From assembly GCA_947508055.1 (NCBI GenBank), contig CANNRR010000021.1, forward strand, positions 1 to 33,659: a DNA stretch of 33,659 bases. The letters are read 5' to 3'. The DNA is from Burkholderiales bacterium. Lineage in GTDB: Bacteria > Pseudomonadota > Gammaproteobacteria > Burkholderiales > Burkholderiaceae_C. Under the pieces are notes generated by a model. That model was not told the origin of the DNA. It saw nothing but the letters and a program-made list of their open reading frames with translations, and did no database searches. Shown one piece after another: positions 24,906 through 33,349 of this stretch (its first letter is position 1; the number at the start of each line of letters is the position of its first letter). Position numbers and translations under genes: made by a program.

Positions 24906-26282
24906 TTAGTGCCCTCCTTTGCGTTTGTCTTTGGACTGGGTCAGCTTCAGGTTGACCAGAGACAAAATGGCGACCATGAAAAAGATCACGGTCGATATGG
25001 CAGCTGCCAGTCCAAAGTTGGCACCCGCGTCGGTGAACGCAATGCGGTAGGTGTACGACACCAGAATGTCCGTCGTGCCCGCGGGCAACTTGGTGTTGAG
25101 GTAGTCGGGTCGGCCATCGGTCAGCAGGCTGATCAACACAAAGTTGTTGAAGTTGAATGCAAAGGCGGAAATCAACAGTGGTGTCAACGGCTTGACGATT
25201 AACGGCGCGGTGATTCGGAAGAAGTTGGTAAGCGGTTTGGCGCCGGCAATGGCCGAGGCTTCATACAAGTCCGCGGGAATGGACTTGATCAGCCCCGTGC
25301 ACAACACCATGATGTAGGGGTAGCCCAGCCAGGTGTTGACGATCAAAATCATGGTCTTGGCCAGCATCGGGTCGGCAAACCAGGCAGGCTTGACACCAAA
25401 CAGCGCGTCCAGAATGGTGTTGATCTCGCCAAAGTTCTGGTTAAACAAGCCCTTGAACACCAGAATGGAAATGAAGCCCGGCACGGCGTAGGGCAGGAAA
25501 AGCAGGGTACGGTACAGCGTGCGGTACTTCAAGGCTTCCCAGTTCAGCACCACGGCCAGCGTCATGCCGATGGCAGTCGAAAACAGCACGGTCAGCCCCG
25601 CAAACACCACCGTCCAGATGAAGATGGAAACAAACGGGCCGCGCATGTCGGCATCACCAAACAGGCGCGCGTAGTTGGCAAAGCCCACACCCACCTTGAA
25701 GCCAGGCTGCAGGCGCTCGCCCTGCCCGTCTTCGAAGTAGCCCGTGTCACGGTTGGGATGGTAGACCACACCGTCAGCCAGACGTTTGAGCGAACCGCCA
25801 GTCTGCGCCTGCCACAGCGGCTCAAAAACTGCATACTCGCGCAAGCCCGCATAGACCAGAACACTCTGGTCTGGCAGGGTCAGGCGCAACGCCTGCAAGG
25901 CATCGCGGTTGGCAACCACTTGCCGAAGGGTGAAGGGTGCCGACAATTGCTGGTCTGCTGCCAAAGGCTGCATCGCAACAGCAGCGGTCTGGGCTGCCCC
26001 CAAAGCCACGGGCGCGGATGCAAAGCGGGTGTTGCGGGCGCCCTCGCCTTGCGGTGTCAGCACCAGTCGCACCCGTTCGCCATCCGCATACAGCCTAAAG
26101 CCGTAGGCCCGCGCCTCGCTCACCTCCGCTTGCTCCAAGAGGTAACCACGCGCACGGTCTTCGCTCAACAGATTGCTGGCAGAGTAGTTGGTAAAGCCAA
26201 TCTGCACGGTGTAGACCAGCGGAAAGGCCACGAACAACAGCATCGCCAAAACACCAGGAAACAGGTAGCGCCAGGCGTTCAT
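24906..26282 (-). CDS. malF: Maltose/maltodextrin ABC transporter permease MalF (short N-terminus)
   Basis: 458 aa. It begins [34 protein letters not shown], which matches E. coli MalF only from its third membrane helix (AWRYVYPG...). The two extra N-terminal helices of E. coli MalF are therefore absent, leaving about six. The large periplasmic P2 loop is present (about residues 40-210). The EAA motif is [24 protein letters not shown]. The start is 1 nt after the malE stop. The region upstream is inside malE, so the short form is genuine and not a start-calling error. The first two helices are known to be dispensable in E. coli, so function is expected to be normal. Confidence 0.96.
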   Translation of the reverse strand: MNAWRYLFPGVLAMLLFVAFPLVYTVQIGFTNYSASNLLSEDRARGYLLEQAEVSEARAYGFRLYADGERVRLVLTPQGEGARNTRFASAPVALGAAQTAAVAMQPLAADQQLSAPFTLRQVVANRDALQALRLTLPDQSVLVYAGLREYAVFEPLWQAQTGGSLKRLADGVVYHPNRDTGYFEDGQGERLQPGFKVGVGFANYARLFGDADMRGPFVSIFIWTVVFAGLTVLFSTAIGMTLAVVLNWEALKYRTLYRTLLFLPYAVPGFISILVFKGLFNQNFGEINTILDALFGVKPAWFADPMLAKTMILIVNTWLGYPYIMVLCTGLIKSIPADLYEASAIAGAKPLTNFFRITAPLIVKPLTPLLISAFAFNFNNFVLISLLTDGRPDYLNTKLPAGTTDILVSYTYRIAFTDAGANFGLAAAISTVIFFMVAILSLVNLKLTQSKDKRKGGH

Positions 26283-26283
26283 G

Positions 26284-27471
26284 TCATTTCACCAGCATGC
26301 GTGCGGCTGCGCCATCGAGCGCGTCCTTGGGTGACTGGCGACCCTGGGTAATGGCCTCCAGCGCGGCGTCCATCGCCGGGAAGAACTTGCCCAGTTCGGG
26401 TATGTTGGGCAGGGGCTCACCCATGCGAGCGTTCTCCATCGTGGCGCGGATATTGGCATCACCAGACAGTTCGGCAAAATAGACCTTGTTGGCCGGTGTA
26501 CCCAGCGGTACGTCAGCTGAAATGGTCTTGAGGCTGTCAACCCGCAGCAAGTGGTTCTCAATGAATTCACGGGCAATGTCCTTGACCTTGCTGGGTGCGG
26601 CAATCATGCAGCCCAGTACGCCCACGAACGACTTGGAGGGCTTACCCGCAATCACCGCAGGCACAGGGGCCACGGTGAAATTGACCTTGGCCTTGCGCGC
26701 GTTGTCCCATGCCCAGGGGCCGGTGATCATCATGGCGATTTCGCCACGTGCAAAGCCCGCTTCCATCTCGGCATAGCGCGCACCCCGGGGCATATAGCCT
26801 TCTTCGATCAGACGTGACAGCATGGTGGCACCCGCCAATGCGCCCGGCGAATTGACACCCACTACCTTGGGATCCAGCTCGCCTGCTGCCGTGCGGCCAA
26901 ACACCTCGCCGCCAGCACCCGCCAGCATGGGCCAGCTGAAGAACGATTTGTTGTAATCCCAAAGAAGCGCCTTCTTGCCTTTTTTGACCAGTTCTTTGTC
27001 CAGCGCCATGACTTCATCAAACGAAGCGGGAACGGTCTTGACCAGATCACGGTTAACGATCAAGCCTACAGCCTCGATGGACAGCGGATAGCCCCACACC
27101 TTTCCCTTGTAAGTGAATGCTTTCCAGGCAGACGCGTCAATCTCGTCACGCACACGTTTGGGCGGGTGGATAGGCACCAGCAGCCCGGATCGAGCCCATT
27201 CGCCTGTGCGGTCATGCGGCCAGCAAAAAATGTCAGGCCCTTTGCCAGCAGCAGCAGCAGCCTGAAACTTGTCGGTAGCACCCTCGGGGTGCTGCACAAC
27301 AACCGTCACACCCGACTCTTTGGCAAAGGCATCGCCCACTTTTTGCAGTCCGTTGTAACCCTTGTCGCCATTGATCCAGACCAGGAGCTTGGGTGCGTCG
27401 CCGGCATGCAGCGGCGGCACAAAAACACCAGCCAATGCGGCCGCAAGGGCCAATCGACAGGCGCGCATCAT
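26284..27471 (-). CDS. malE: Maltose/maltodextrin-binding protein MalE
   Basis: 395 aa with signal peptide [23 protein letters not shown]. The mature start [28 protein letters not shown] is close to E. coli MalE ([15 protein letters not shown]...), and [21 protein letters not shown] and PYPLSIEA-like ([14 protein letters not shown]) ligand-binding regions are kept. It captures maltooligosaccharides in the periplasm and delivers them to MalFGK. It overlaps the malK stop by ATGA, so gene order malK-malE-malF-malG differs from the split enterobacterial arrangement. Two ATG codons in a row open the ORF; either could be used. Confidence 0.97.
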   Translation of the reverse strand: MMRACRLALAAALAGVFVPPLHAGDAPKLLVWINGDKGYNGLQKVGDAFAKESGVTVVVQHPEGATDKFQAAAAAGKGPDIFCWPHDRTGEWARSGLLVPIHPPKRVRDEIDASAWKAFTYKGKVWGYPLSIEAVGLIVNRDLVKTVPASFDEVMALDKELVKKGKKALLWDYNKSFFSWPMLAGAGGEVFGRTAAGELDPKVVGVNSPGALAGATMLSRLIEEGYMPRGARYAEMEAGFARGEIAMMITGPWAWDNARKAKVNFTVAPVPAVIAGKPSKSFVGVLGCMIAAPSKVKDIAREFIENHLLRVDSLKTISADVPLGTPANKVYFAELSGDANIRATMENARMGEPLPNIPELGKFFPAMDAALEAITQGRQSPKDALDGAAARMLVK

Positions 27472-28577
27472 GTAGCCTCTTGCGCAACGGGCAGTCGTTT
27501 GAAGGCCTTGCCTGCGGCGTCAAACAGGTAGCAGCGGTCAGGCTCCACACCCAGCTCCAGTGTGTCCCCATCCGACACAGGCACCACACCCACCAGCTCG
27601 CAGGTCAGGTCTTCCTGAACACCGTCAAACGCGCAGTAGGCGTAGGTCACACTTCCCAGAGACTCGACAAACGTCACTTGGGACACCAGGCGGTTCGCGC
27701 CGGGCGAGCGCGTGATGTGCTCGGGCCGGATGCCCAGTGTGACCTTGTCACCGGTCTGTGCGGTCTGGGCGTCCACTGCACAGCGAATCAGCGCGCCGTC
27801 TTTCAGCCGCACCGTCGCTTCGCATGGGCTGCCCAAAACCATTTCCGCTTCAATAAAGTTCATGCCGGGTGAGCCGATGAAGCCCGCTACAAACAGATTG
27901 TCTGGATGGTTATAGAGGTCCAGCGGTGAGCCCACTTGTTCAATCTTGCCAGCTGAAAGGACTACGATTCTGTCGGCCAGCGTCATGGCCTCCACCTGAT
28001 CGTGGGTAACGTAAATCATCGTCGTCTGAAGGTCTTTGTGCAGCTTGGCAAACTCGTAGCGCATGCGCACGCGCAAGGCGGTGTCAAGGTTGGACAAGGG
28101 CTCGTCAAACAAAAACACATCCGGCTTGCGCACAATGGCGCGGCCAATTGCGACACGCTGGCGCTGACCGCCCGACAGGTCCTTTGGCTTGCGATCCAGC
28201 AGGTGCTGGATGCCCAAAATCTTGGCTGCGTGCTGCACCAGTCCATCGACTTCTGCCTTGGGCATCTTGTTCAACTGCAAACCAAATGCCATGTTGTCGT
28301 AAAGGTTCATGTGCGGGTACAGCGCGTACGACTGGAACACCATGGCAATGCCGCGCTCGGCCGGCGGCACATCGTTCACCAGACGCGAACCGATGTGCAA
28401 CTCACCACTGGTGATGTCTTCCAAACCCGCAATCAACCGCAGCAAAGTGGACTTGCCGCAGCCAGATGGACCCACAAACACGACGAACTCGCCGTCGCGT
28501 ATATCGAGGTCTACGTTCTGCAATATTTTGACATCGCCAAACGACTTGCCAACACCTGTTAACTTAACATCCGCCAC
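27468..28577 (-). CDS. malK: Maltodextrin ABC transporter ATP-binding subunit MalK
   Basis: 369 aa. The nucleotide-binding domain has Walker [10 protein letters not shown], signature [15 protein letters not shown], Walker [14 protein letters not shown] and the H-loop YVTHDQ. The C-terminal OB/TOBE domain is present (GIRPEH..., [15 protein letters not shown]). The start is GTG at 28577 with GGGGG about 6 nt upstream; an ATG just upstream is in another frame and stops after seven codons. As first gene of the nine-gene operon it lies directly below the promoter region with a HexR-like site. Whether its C-terminal domain binds a regulator, as E. coli MalK binds MalT, is unknown; no malT is in the window. 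Confidence 0.96.
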   Translation of the reverse strand: MADVKLTGVGKSFGDVKILQNVDLDIRDGEFVVFVGPSGCGKSTLLRLIAGLEDITSGELHIGSRLVNDVPPAERGIAMVFQSYALYPHMNLYDNMAFGLQLNKMPKAEVDGLVQHAAKILGIQHLLDRKPKDLSGGQRQRVAIGRAIVRKPDVFLFDEPLSNLDTALRVRMRYEFAKLHKDLQTTMIYVTHDQVEAMTLADRIVVLSAGKIEQVGSPLDLYNHPDNLFVAGFIGSPGMNFIEAEMVLGSPCEATVRLKDGALIRCAVDAQTAQTGDKVTLGIRPEHITRSPGANRLVSQVTFVESLGSVTYAYCAFDGVQEDLTCELVGVVPVSDGDTLELGVEPDRCYLFDAAGKAFKRLPVAQEAT

Positions 28578-28642
28578 GTCATACCCCCGTTCAGCGCACA
28601 GCCCAATCTGCGCGCTGGCATGGCTAAGTATACTCAGCGAAA

Positions 28643-28657
28643 AGTAGTTTTACAACA
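28643..28657. promoter_or_regulatory. HexR-like operator candidate D (malK promoter)
   Basis: AGTAGTTTTACAACA matches TGTARTnnnAYTACA at 10 of 12 positions, the weakest of the four sites. It is 66 nt before the malK start, where a repressor or activator of the nine-gene operon would be expected. Confidence 0.4.
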
Positions 28658-28672
28658 TGCAATGCAACCAAT

Positions 28673-28695
28673 ATACGGCATGCAAAATGCCATAT
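28673..28695. promoter_or_regulatory. Inverted repeat in the malK / MATE divergent region
   Basis: ATACGGCAT and ATGCCATAT form 9-bp arms with one mismatch around GCAAA. A second short hairpin, AAGGGTTTTCCCTT, follows at 28709-28722. Both lie in the AT-rich 188-bp gap between the divergent malK and MATE genes. They may be an operator for either gene; no regulator is assigned. Confidence 0.4.
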
Positions 28696-28765
28696 TCATC
28701 TATGAATAAAGGGTTTTCCCTTGTATTTTGTATTATTACTACCTAAGAAATCCAACTAACGCACC

Positions 28766-30151
28766 GTGTTCGATAGCCACCCGACAACTCACAAGCCAGC
28801 CGAGACACTGCACGTATTGGCGGTTGCCTGGCCGCTGCTGGCCGAGCTGGTGCTTGGCTTTGGAGTCGGTTTTGTGGGCATGTGGCTGGTCTCCAAGGAA
28901 TCAGACACTGCGGCTGCAGCGTTCGGCTTGGCTAACCACGTCCAAGGCGCCTTTTTTCTTCTGTTTCGCATCATCAGCATGGGTGTAGGCGTGGTGATCA
29001 CCCAAAACCTGGGCGCAGGCAACCGCCGCGATGCGGACCGCACCGCCTTAGCAAGCTTGGGAGCCAGCACCTGGCTGGGGGTTGGCAGTGCACTGCTGCT
29101 GTTGGTAGCCACCAACCCGCTGCTGGGCGCCATGCAGGCCGCGGCCGCGGTGCGGATCATGGCTGAGCCCTACCTGCATCTGCTGGCGCTAGCACTGCTT
29201 CTGGACGCATTCAATGCAAGCATGGCCGCCGTCATGCGCTCACACCTACACACCCGCGAGACCATGCTCAATATTTTGTCCATGCACGCGCTGCATATTG
29301 CCCTTTGCTTTCCCCTCATGCGGGGCGCGGGGTCGATCCCCGCATTGGGCATGATCGGCTTCGCGGTGGCACTGGCCATCAGCCGCGCGTTTGGACTGGG
29401 TGTGCACCTGTGGCTGTGGCGCTCCATGCTGCGCCTACAGCCCACTTGGCGGGACGCCGTTGCCATTCGCTGGGGCAGCCTACGTTCTTCAGTGGCCATT
29501 GGCCTGCCAGGCGCTGCCGAGGCGATTGCCTACCGCATGGCCATTCTGGCGTCAGTCACCGTGGTCTCCGGCATGGGCACCACCGAACTGGCCACGCAGG
29601 GCTATGCCATGCAGATCATGAACGTAATCGTGCTTTCCACAGTGGCGCTGGGCTTTGCGGGCGAAATTCTGGTTGGCCATTTGATTGGTGCGGGCGAACT
29701 GCGTCAGGCGCTGCTGCTGGTGCGCAAATGCTTGTTCTGGGGGCTAGCAGTGTCGTCCACCGTTGCAGTGCTGACCGCCCTCACTGCCCCGTGGACTCTG
29801 CGTCTGTTTACCAGCGATGCCACCATCATCGCCAAGGCGACAACGTTACTGTGGATCACCGTTTTGCTGGAGCCGGGACGCACATGCAACATTGTGGTCA
29901 TCACAGCACTGCGGGCGGTGGGCGATGCGCGCTTTCCAGTGCTGGCAGGTTCGGTGTCCATGATCGTGATCATGGGCTTCGGGTCGTGGCTACTGGGTGT
30001 GCACTTTGGCTGGGGCCTGACCGGCGTCTGGTTCGCCTATGCCTTGGACGAATGCGTGCGCGGTGGCGTCATGGCTGCGCGCTGGTTCGGGCTTGGCTGG
30101 GTGAAACAGGCGGTTGCGTCGCGCAGGTTGGTGAATCGTTCAGCCATCTGA
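28766..30151 (+). CDS. MATE family multidrug/organic-cation efflux transporter
   Basis: 461 aa, 12 hydrophobic helices in two similar halves. The start region AVAWPLLAELVLGFGVGFVGMWLVSKES and the GVVITQNLGAGNRRDADR segment are typical of the NorM/DinF-like MatE fold. It exports organic cations or metabolites using a Na+ or H+ gradient. The start is GTG at 28766; no in-frame ATG exists until inside the first helix, and the ribosome site is weak. It is divergent from malK. The proximity may be chance, or it could export a product linked to the halogenase or oxygenase; nothing in the sequence decides this. Confidence 0.9.
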   Translation: MFDSHPTTHKPAETLHVLAVAWPLLAELVLGFGVGFVGMWLVSKESDTAAAAFGLANHVQGAFFLLFRIISMGVGVVITQNLGAGNRRDADRTALASLGASTWLGVGSALLLLVATNPLLGAMQAAAAVRIMAEPYLHLLALALLLDAFNASMAAVMRSHLHTRETMLNILSMHALHIALCFPLMRGAGSIPALGMIGFAVALAISRAFGLGVHLWLWRSMLRLQPTWRDAVAIRWGSLRSSVAIGLPGAAEAIAYRMAILASVTVVSGMGTTELATQGYAMQIMNVIVLSTVALGFAGEILVGHLIGAGELRQALLLVRKCLFWGLAVSSTVAVLTALTAPWTLRLFTSDATIIAKATTLLWITVLLEPGRTCNIVVITALRAVGDARFPVLAGSVSMIVIMGFGSWLLGVHFGWGLTGVWFAYALDECVRGGVMAARWFGLGWVKQAVASRRLVNRSAI

Positions 30152-30219
30152 CAAGCCACCCGATCCAATGTAAGCTTCATTGCGCGGTCTACCCCGGCAC
30201 CCTCATCAACGACAGTGAA

Positions 30220-31188
30220 ATGACCATGCCTTCCGAACCCAATACGCCCCAGGGTTGCACCCCACCAATGCAGTCCGACTTTGTAGTTTCAGGCTACGTG
30301 ACGAACCGCCCGAACGGCCTGTCGACGGTACTAAAGTGGGGCAAGATCAGCGTATTCACCTTGATCGCCTTGTCGGTAATACTGGGTCTGTGGGGACACT
30401 CTCGCTGGGCATGGGACACCCACACGCGCGTGCAAGCGTTGGAAGCCACAACCCAACAAACAAAAGTGCGCCCAGCGCGGTACGACGAAGGCGAGTTGGC
30501 CACTCTGCCGCCCGTGGTGCGCCGCTATTTCTCCCAAGTGTTGAACGCGAACCAGCCTATCGTACGCAGGCTGTATTTGGAGCAAACTGGCACGTTCAAC
30601 CGCAGTTTCCAGGTCGGGCAATGGGAGCCGTTCACGGCCCGCCAGCGGGTGTCCACCAACCGCCCTGGCTTTGTGTGGGATGCATCCATGACCATGTCGC
30701 CAGGTATCACGGTACGCGTGGTCGATGCTTACGTGGCGGGCGTTGGCAGCTTGCAGCCCTCAATCTTCGGGCTGTTTGACTTGCAGGGAAGCCACGGCAC
30801 GGAGGACATTGCGCGCGGGGAGCTGATTCGCTTTTTTGCCGAGGGCGTTTGGTACCCTACCGCACTGCTGCCCAGCCAGGGCGTGCAGTGGACACCTGTG
30901 AATGATCAAACAGCCCAGGCAGCGTTGACCGATGGCCCGCTGACGGTGAGATTGCAGTTCACATTCAATGTGCAGGGCTTGGTGGAGCGCATCAGTAGCG
31001 CCGAGCGCAGTGCGCTGGTAGACGGAGTGATGGTGCCCACGCCATGGGAAGTTCGTCTATTCAATTACCAATCGCAAAGCGGCATGCTGGTGCCGCAGGA
31101 CGCAGAAGTGGCATGGCTCCCTGCAACGGGGCGCGTGCCATATTGGCGCGGGAAGATCGAAAAATTCGACTACGACATGCCGCGCTAA
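30220..31188 (+). CDS. DUF6544/DUF6920-like membrane-anchored protein
   Basis: 322 aa from the ATG at 30220. The track ORF begins at 29305, but that part is the MATE gene read in another frame. One N-terminal membrane helix (ISVFTLIALSVILGLWGHSRWAW, about residues 47-69) anchors a soluble domain. The latter contains LPPVVRRYFSQVLN, RRLYLEQTGTFNRS, the acidic-aromatic VWYPTALLPSQGVQW and the C-terminal VPYWRGKIEKFDYD, a pattern I associate with DUF6544/DUF6920 proteins of unknown function. The fold is probably beta-rich and LolA-like, but that is a guess. The start is uncertain; ATG 30226 or 30268 are alternatives. It follows the MATE gene by 68 nt on the same strand. Confidence 0.75.
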   Translation: MTMPSEPNTPQGCTPPMQSDFVVSGYVTNRPNGLSTVLKWGKISVFTLIALSVILGLWGHSRWAWDTHTRVQALEATTQQTKVRPARYDEGELATLPPVVRRYFSQVLNANQPIVRRLYLEQTGTFNRSFQVGQWEPFTARQRVSTNRPGFVWDASMTMSPGITVRVVDAYVAGVGSLQPSIFGLFDLQGSHGTEDIARGELIRFFAEGVWYPTALLPSQGVQWTPVNDQTAQAALTDGPLTVRLQFTFNVQGLVERISSAERSALVDGVMVPTPWEVRLFNYQSQSGMLVPQDAEVAWLPATGRVPYWRGKIEKFDYDMPR

Positions 31189-31230
31189 AGGAGCAACGAC
31201 CGGCAACCGAATGCAGGCAATCGGGCCTCG

Positions 31231-31725
31231 TCAACCTATCGATGTTGGGCCGTTGCTGGCCGACTTGGGTTGCGCCGCGCGCGCGCCTCCGTTGTTTACC
31301 GACCAAGGAATGACGGCGGCCTGATCCAGCGGCTTGGCCTTGGTGAACAGGGCCTGCCAGAAGAATCCGCTCTGAAAAATAATGACTTCAAACAGGATAT
31401 AGCTCTGCGAGCTGCTGGAGAGCCACAGGTTGTACGTAGGATAGAAGACGAAGGGCGATGTCAGCAAGGGCAGAATAATGCGCTCCACCTGCACCGACTC
31501 CAGCCCCTTGCCCATATTGAACAAGTCCCAGTAGTAGTTGGAGAACATGCCCGTCACCATCCAGCAGGTGAGGTGCCACACAAACACGATGCCGTGGTTG
31601 CGTGCCAGCAAGGCGATCCAGGGGGCAGAGTTTTCGTCGGCATTCACGATAAGAACCATGAACGCACCCGTGGTGAAGAACACCACAAAGTAGATGAACA
31701 TCAGGAATTTGAGTGCTCTGGACAT
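31231..31725 (-). CDS. Small four-helix inner-membrane protein, function unknown
   Basis: 164 aa with about four membrane helices (FLMFIYFVVFFTTGAFMVLIV, HGIVFVWHLTCWMVTGMF, IILPLLTSPFVFYPTYNLWL, YILFEVIIFQSGFFWQALF) and a hydrophilic C-terminal tail. The ATG has GGGGGG just upstream. I do not recognise the family. It is convergent with the DUF6544-like gene (42-nt gap). Its promoter would lie in the short gap that also carries the REP-like repeats. Confidence 0.7.
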   Translation of the reverse strand: MSRALKFLMFIYFVVFFTTGAFMVLIVNADENSAPWIALLARNHGIVFVWHLTCWMVTGMFSNYYWDLFNMGKGLESVQVERIILPLLTSPFVFYPTYNLWLSSSSQSYILFEVIIFQSGFFWQALFTKAKPLDQAAVIPWSVNNGGARAAQPKSASNGPTSIG

Positions 31726-31784
31726 GAACCCCCCGGTTAGTAATTCGCGCTATCTTACCCGGTGATTCGGTGCATTTAGTCAAA

Positions 31785-31816
31785 TTGGGACAGAGCTGAA
31801 GGTCTGTCCCGCAAGA
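31785..31816. repeat. REP-like palindromic repeat, copy 1
   Basis: TTGGGACAGAGCTGAAGGTCTGTCCCGCAAGA-type unit. GGGACAGA and TCTGTCCC form a perfect 8-bp stem around GCTGAAGG, flanked by TT and GCAAGA. Copy 2 begins 14 nt later and is nearly identical. Confidence 0.8.
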
Positions 31817-31830
31817 ACACCCTTGATCAG

Positions 31831-31863
31831 TTGGGGACAGAGCTGAAGGTCTGTCCCGCAAGA
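31831..31863. repeat. REP-like palindromic repeat, copy 2
   Basis: Same unit as copy 1 with one extra G (TTGGGGACAGAG...). It ends 2 nt after the scoB stop on the minus strand. No T run follows on the minus strand, so it is not a standard terminator but could stabilise the scoAB mRNA 3' end. Confidence 0.8.
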
Positions 31864-31865
31864 TT

Positions 31866-32504
31866 TCAGATTAACGTCACGCCGGTCTTTGCCTGCACAT
31901 CCTCGCGGCTGACACCGGGCGCCAGTTCCACCAGCTTAAGGCCCAGTGGAGTGACGTCCATCACGGCCAGGTCGGTGATGATGCGGTCCACCACGCCTAC
32001 GCCGGTCAATGGCAAGGTGCATTTGGGTAAAATTTTCAGGTCAATCGTGCCATCTTTCTTCTTGGCAACATGCTCCATCAGCACAATGACGCGCTTGACG
32101 CCCGCTACCAAGTCCATCGCGCCGCCCATGCCCTTGACCATCTTGCCGGGGATCATCCAGTTAGCCAGATCGCCCTGCTCACTCACTTGCATGGCGCCCA
32201 GAATCGACAGATTGATCTTGCCGCCACGGATCATGGCGAAGCTGTCATGGCTACCGAAGATGGATGAGCCTTTTTGCGTCGTCACGGTTTGCTTGCCGGC
32301 GTTGATCAGGTCGGCATCGACCTCATCTTCGGTGGGGAACGGACCGATGCCCAGCATGCCGTTCTCGCTCTGCAACCACACCTCTTTGTCGGCTGGCACA
32401 AAGTTGGCCACCAGGGTGGGGATGCCTATGCCCAGGTTCACATAAAACCCGTCTTCCAGTTCTTGTGCAGCACGCGCTGCCATTTGGTCTTGATTCCATG
32501 CCAT
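31866..32504 (-). CDS. scoB: 3-oxoacid CoA-transferase subunit B
   Basis: 212 aa from the ATG at 32504. The track start is a TTG at 32510; the ATG has GAGGGAG upstream and gives the family N-terminus [16 protein letters not shown]. The catalytic glutamate lies in [12 protein letters not shown], and [13 protein letters not shown] and [18 protein letters not shown] are typical. With subunit A it moves CoA from succinyl-CoA to acetoacetate or related 3-oxoacids. It starts 2 nt after scoA, and a REP-like repeat follows the stop. Confidence 0.95.
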   Translation of the reverse strand: MAWNQDQMAARAAQELEDGFYVNLGIGIPTLVANFVPADKEVWLQSENGMLGIGPFPTEDEVDADLINAGKQTVTTQKGSSIFGSHDSFAMIRGGKINLSILGAMQVSEQGDLANWMIPGKMVKGMGGAMDLVAGVKRVIVLMEHVAKKKDGTIDLKILPKCTLPLTGVGVVDRIITDLAVMDVTPLGLKLVELAPGVSREDVQAKTGVTLI

Positions 32505-32506
32505 GA

Positions 32507-33214
32507 TCAAACTCCCTCTTTCGGTGTAATGGTCCGCTTTTCGATGCGCTTCTCGGGGTTAGGGTTGTGCACGATGCGGTGCACGTAAATGCCGGGCAGG
32601 TGAACCTGATCGGGCACCATGTCGCCGGTTTCCACGATTTCTTCCACTTCCACTACACATATCTTGCCTGCCATGGCCACTGCGGGGTTGAAGTTGCGCG
32701 CGGTCAGTCGAAACTGCAAGTTGCCCGACTTGTCGGCACGGTGCGCCTTTACCAGTGCCACCTCGGGCAGCAGGGCGTGTTCCATGACGTATATCTCGCC
32801 ATCAAATTCGCGCAGTTCCTTGCCTTCAGCGACGATGGTGCCGACACCGGTCTTGGTGAAGAAGGCGGGAATACCTGCACCACCGGCGCGCAGCTTCTCG
32901 GCCAGGGTGCCTTGCGGCGTAAATTCGAGTTGCAGCTCGCCCGCCAGATATTGGCGTTCGAACTCCTTGTTTTCGCCAACATAAGAGGAAATCATCTTCT
33001 TTATCTGGCGCGTCTCGAGCAACCTGCCCAGGCCGAAGCCGTCAACACCGGCGTTATTGGATATGACGGTGAGGTCTTTCACACCGCTGTCGCGCAGCGC
33101 GTCAATCAACGCCTCGGGAATGCCGCACAAACCAAAGCCGCCAACCGCCAGCAACTGGCCGTCCTTGACAATGCCGTCCAGCGCAGCCGCTGCGTTCGGA
33201 TATAACTTATTCAT
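32507..33214 (-). CDS. scoA: 3-oxoacid CoA-transferase subunit A
   Basis: 235 aa. The glycine-rich CoA site [20 protein letters not shown], the [14 protein letters not shown] block, [28 protein letters not shown] and [17 protein letters not shown] are hallmarks of this family. The ATG has AAAGGAG upstream. It heads the scoAB operon and is divergent from a PAS-domain regulator gene, which is the usual place for its regulator in Comamonadaceae. A 7-bp inverted repeat in the shared promoter gap is a possible operator. Role: ketone-body and 3-oxoacid use in the cytoplasm, separate from the glucan locus. Confidence 0.96.
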   Translation of the reverse strand: MNKLYPNAAAALDGIVKDGQLLAVGGFGLCGIPEALIDALRDSGVKDLTVISNNAGVDGFGLGRLLETRQIKKMISSYVGENKEFERQYLAGELQLEFTPQGTLAEKLRAGGAGIPAFFTKTGVGTIVAEGKELREFDGEIYVMEHALLPEVALVKAHRADKSGNLQFRLTARNFNPAVAMAGKICVVEVEEIVETGDMVPDQVHLPGIYVHRIVHNPNPEKRIEKRTITPKEGV

Positions 33215-33250
33215 CGCACCTGTCTCCTTTTAAATTTCAATCGGTATACG

Positions 33251-33276
33251 ATACTACCTATCCATATACGTAGTAT
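33251..33276. promoter_or_regulatory. Inverted repeat in the scoA / PAS-regulator gap
   Basis: ATACTAC and GTAGTAT are perfect 7-bp arms separated by 12 nt, lying 37 nt before scoA and 74 nt before the PAS gene. The surrounding 60 bp are AT-rich with a nearby GTATAC. It is a good candidate operator for the divergent regulator; not proven. Confidence 0.5.
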
Positions 33277-33300
33277 TTCGTAAAGCACAACACGCATCCG

Positions 33301-33344
33301 TTGGGGTCAGAGCACATCGCTGGAGCGAGTGGCCTGACCCGCAA
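33301..33344. repeat. REP-like palindromic repeat, copy 3 (long form)
   Basis: TTGGGGTCAG...CTGACCCGCAA has the same ends as copies 1 and 2 (TTGGGG, CCCGCAA) but a longer interior. The outer stem is GGGTCAG with CTGACCC, and an inner perfect stem is TCGCT-GG-AGCGA. It ends 5 nt before the ATG of the PAS gene, where the folded RNA could affect translation. Confidence 0.75.
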
Positions 33345-33349
33345 TTCCT

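Noticed and set aside
29305-30219. N-terminal 305 codons of the 627-aa plus-strand ORF
   Set aside because: This stretch is the MATE gene in another frame. The real protein in this frame starts near 30220, where a membrane anchor and a conserved domain begin.
31831-32445. Plus-strand 204-aa ORF
   Set aside because: Antisense to scoB and beginning inside a REP-like repeat.
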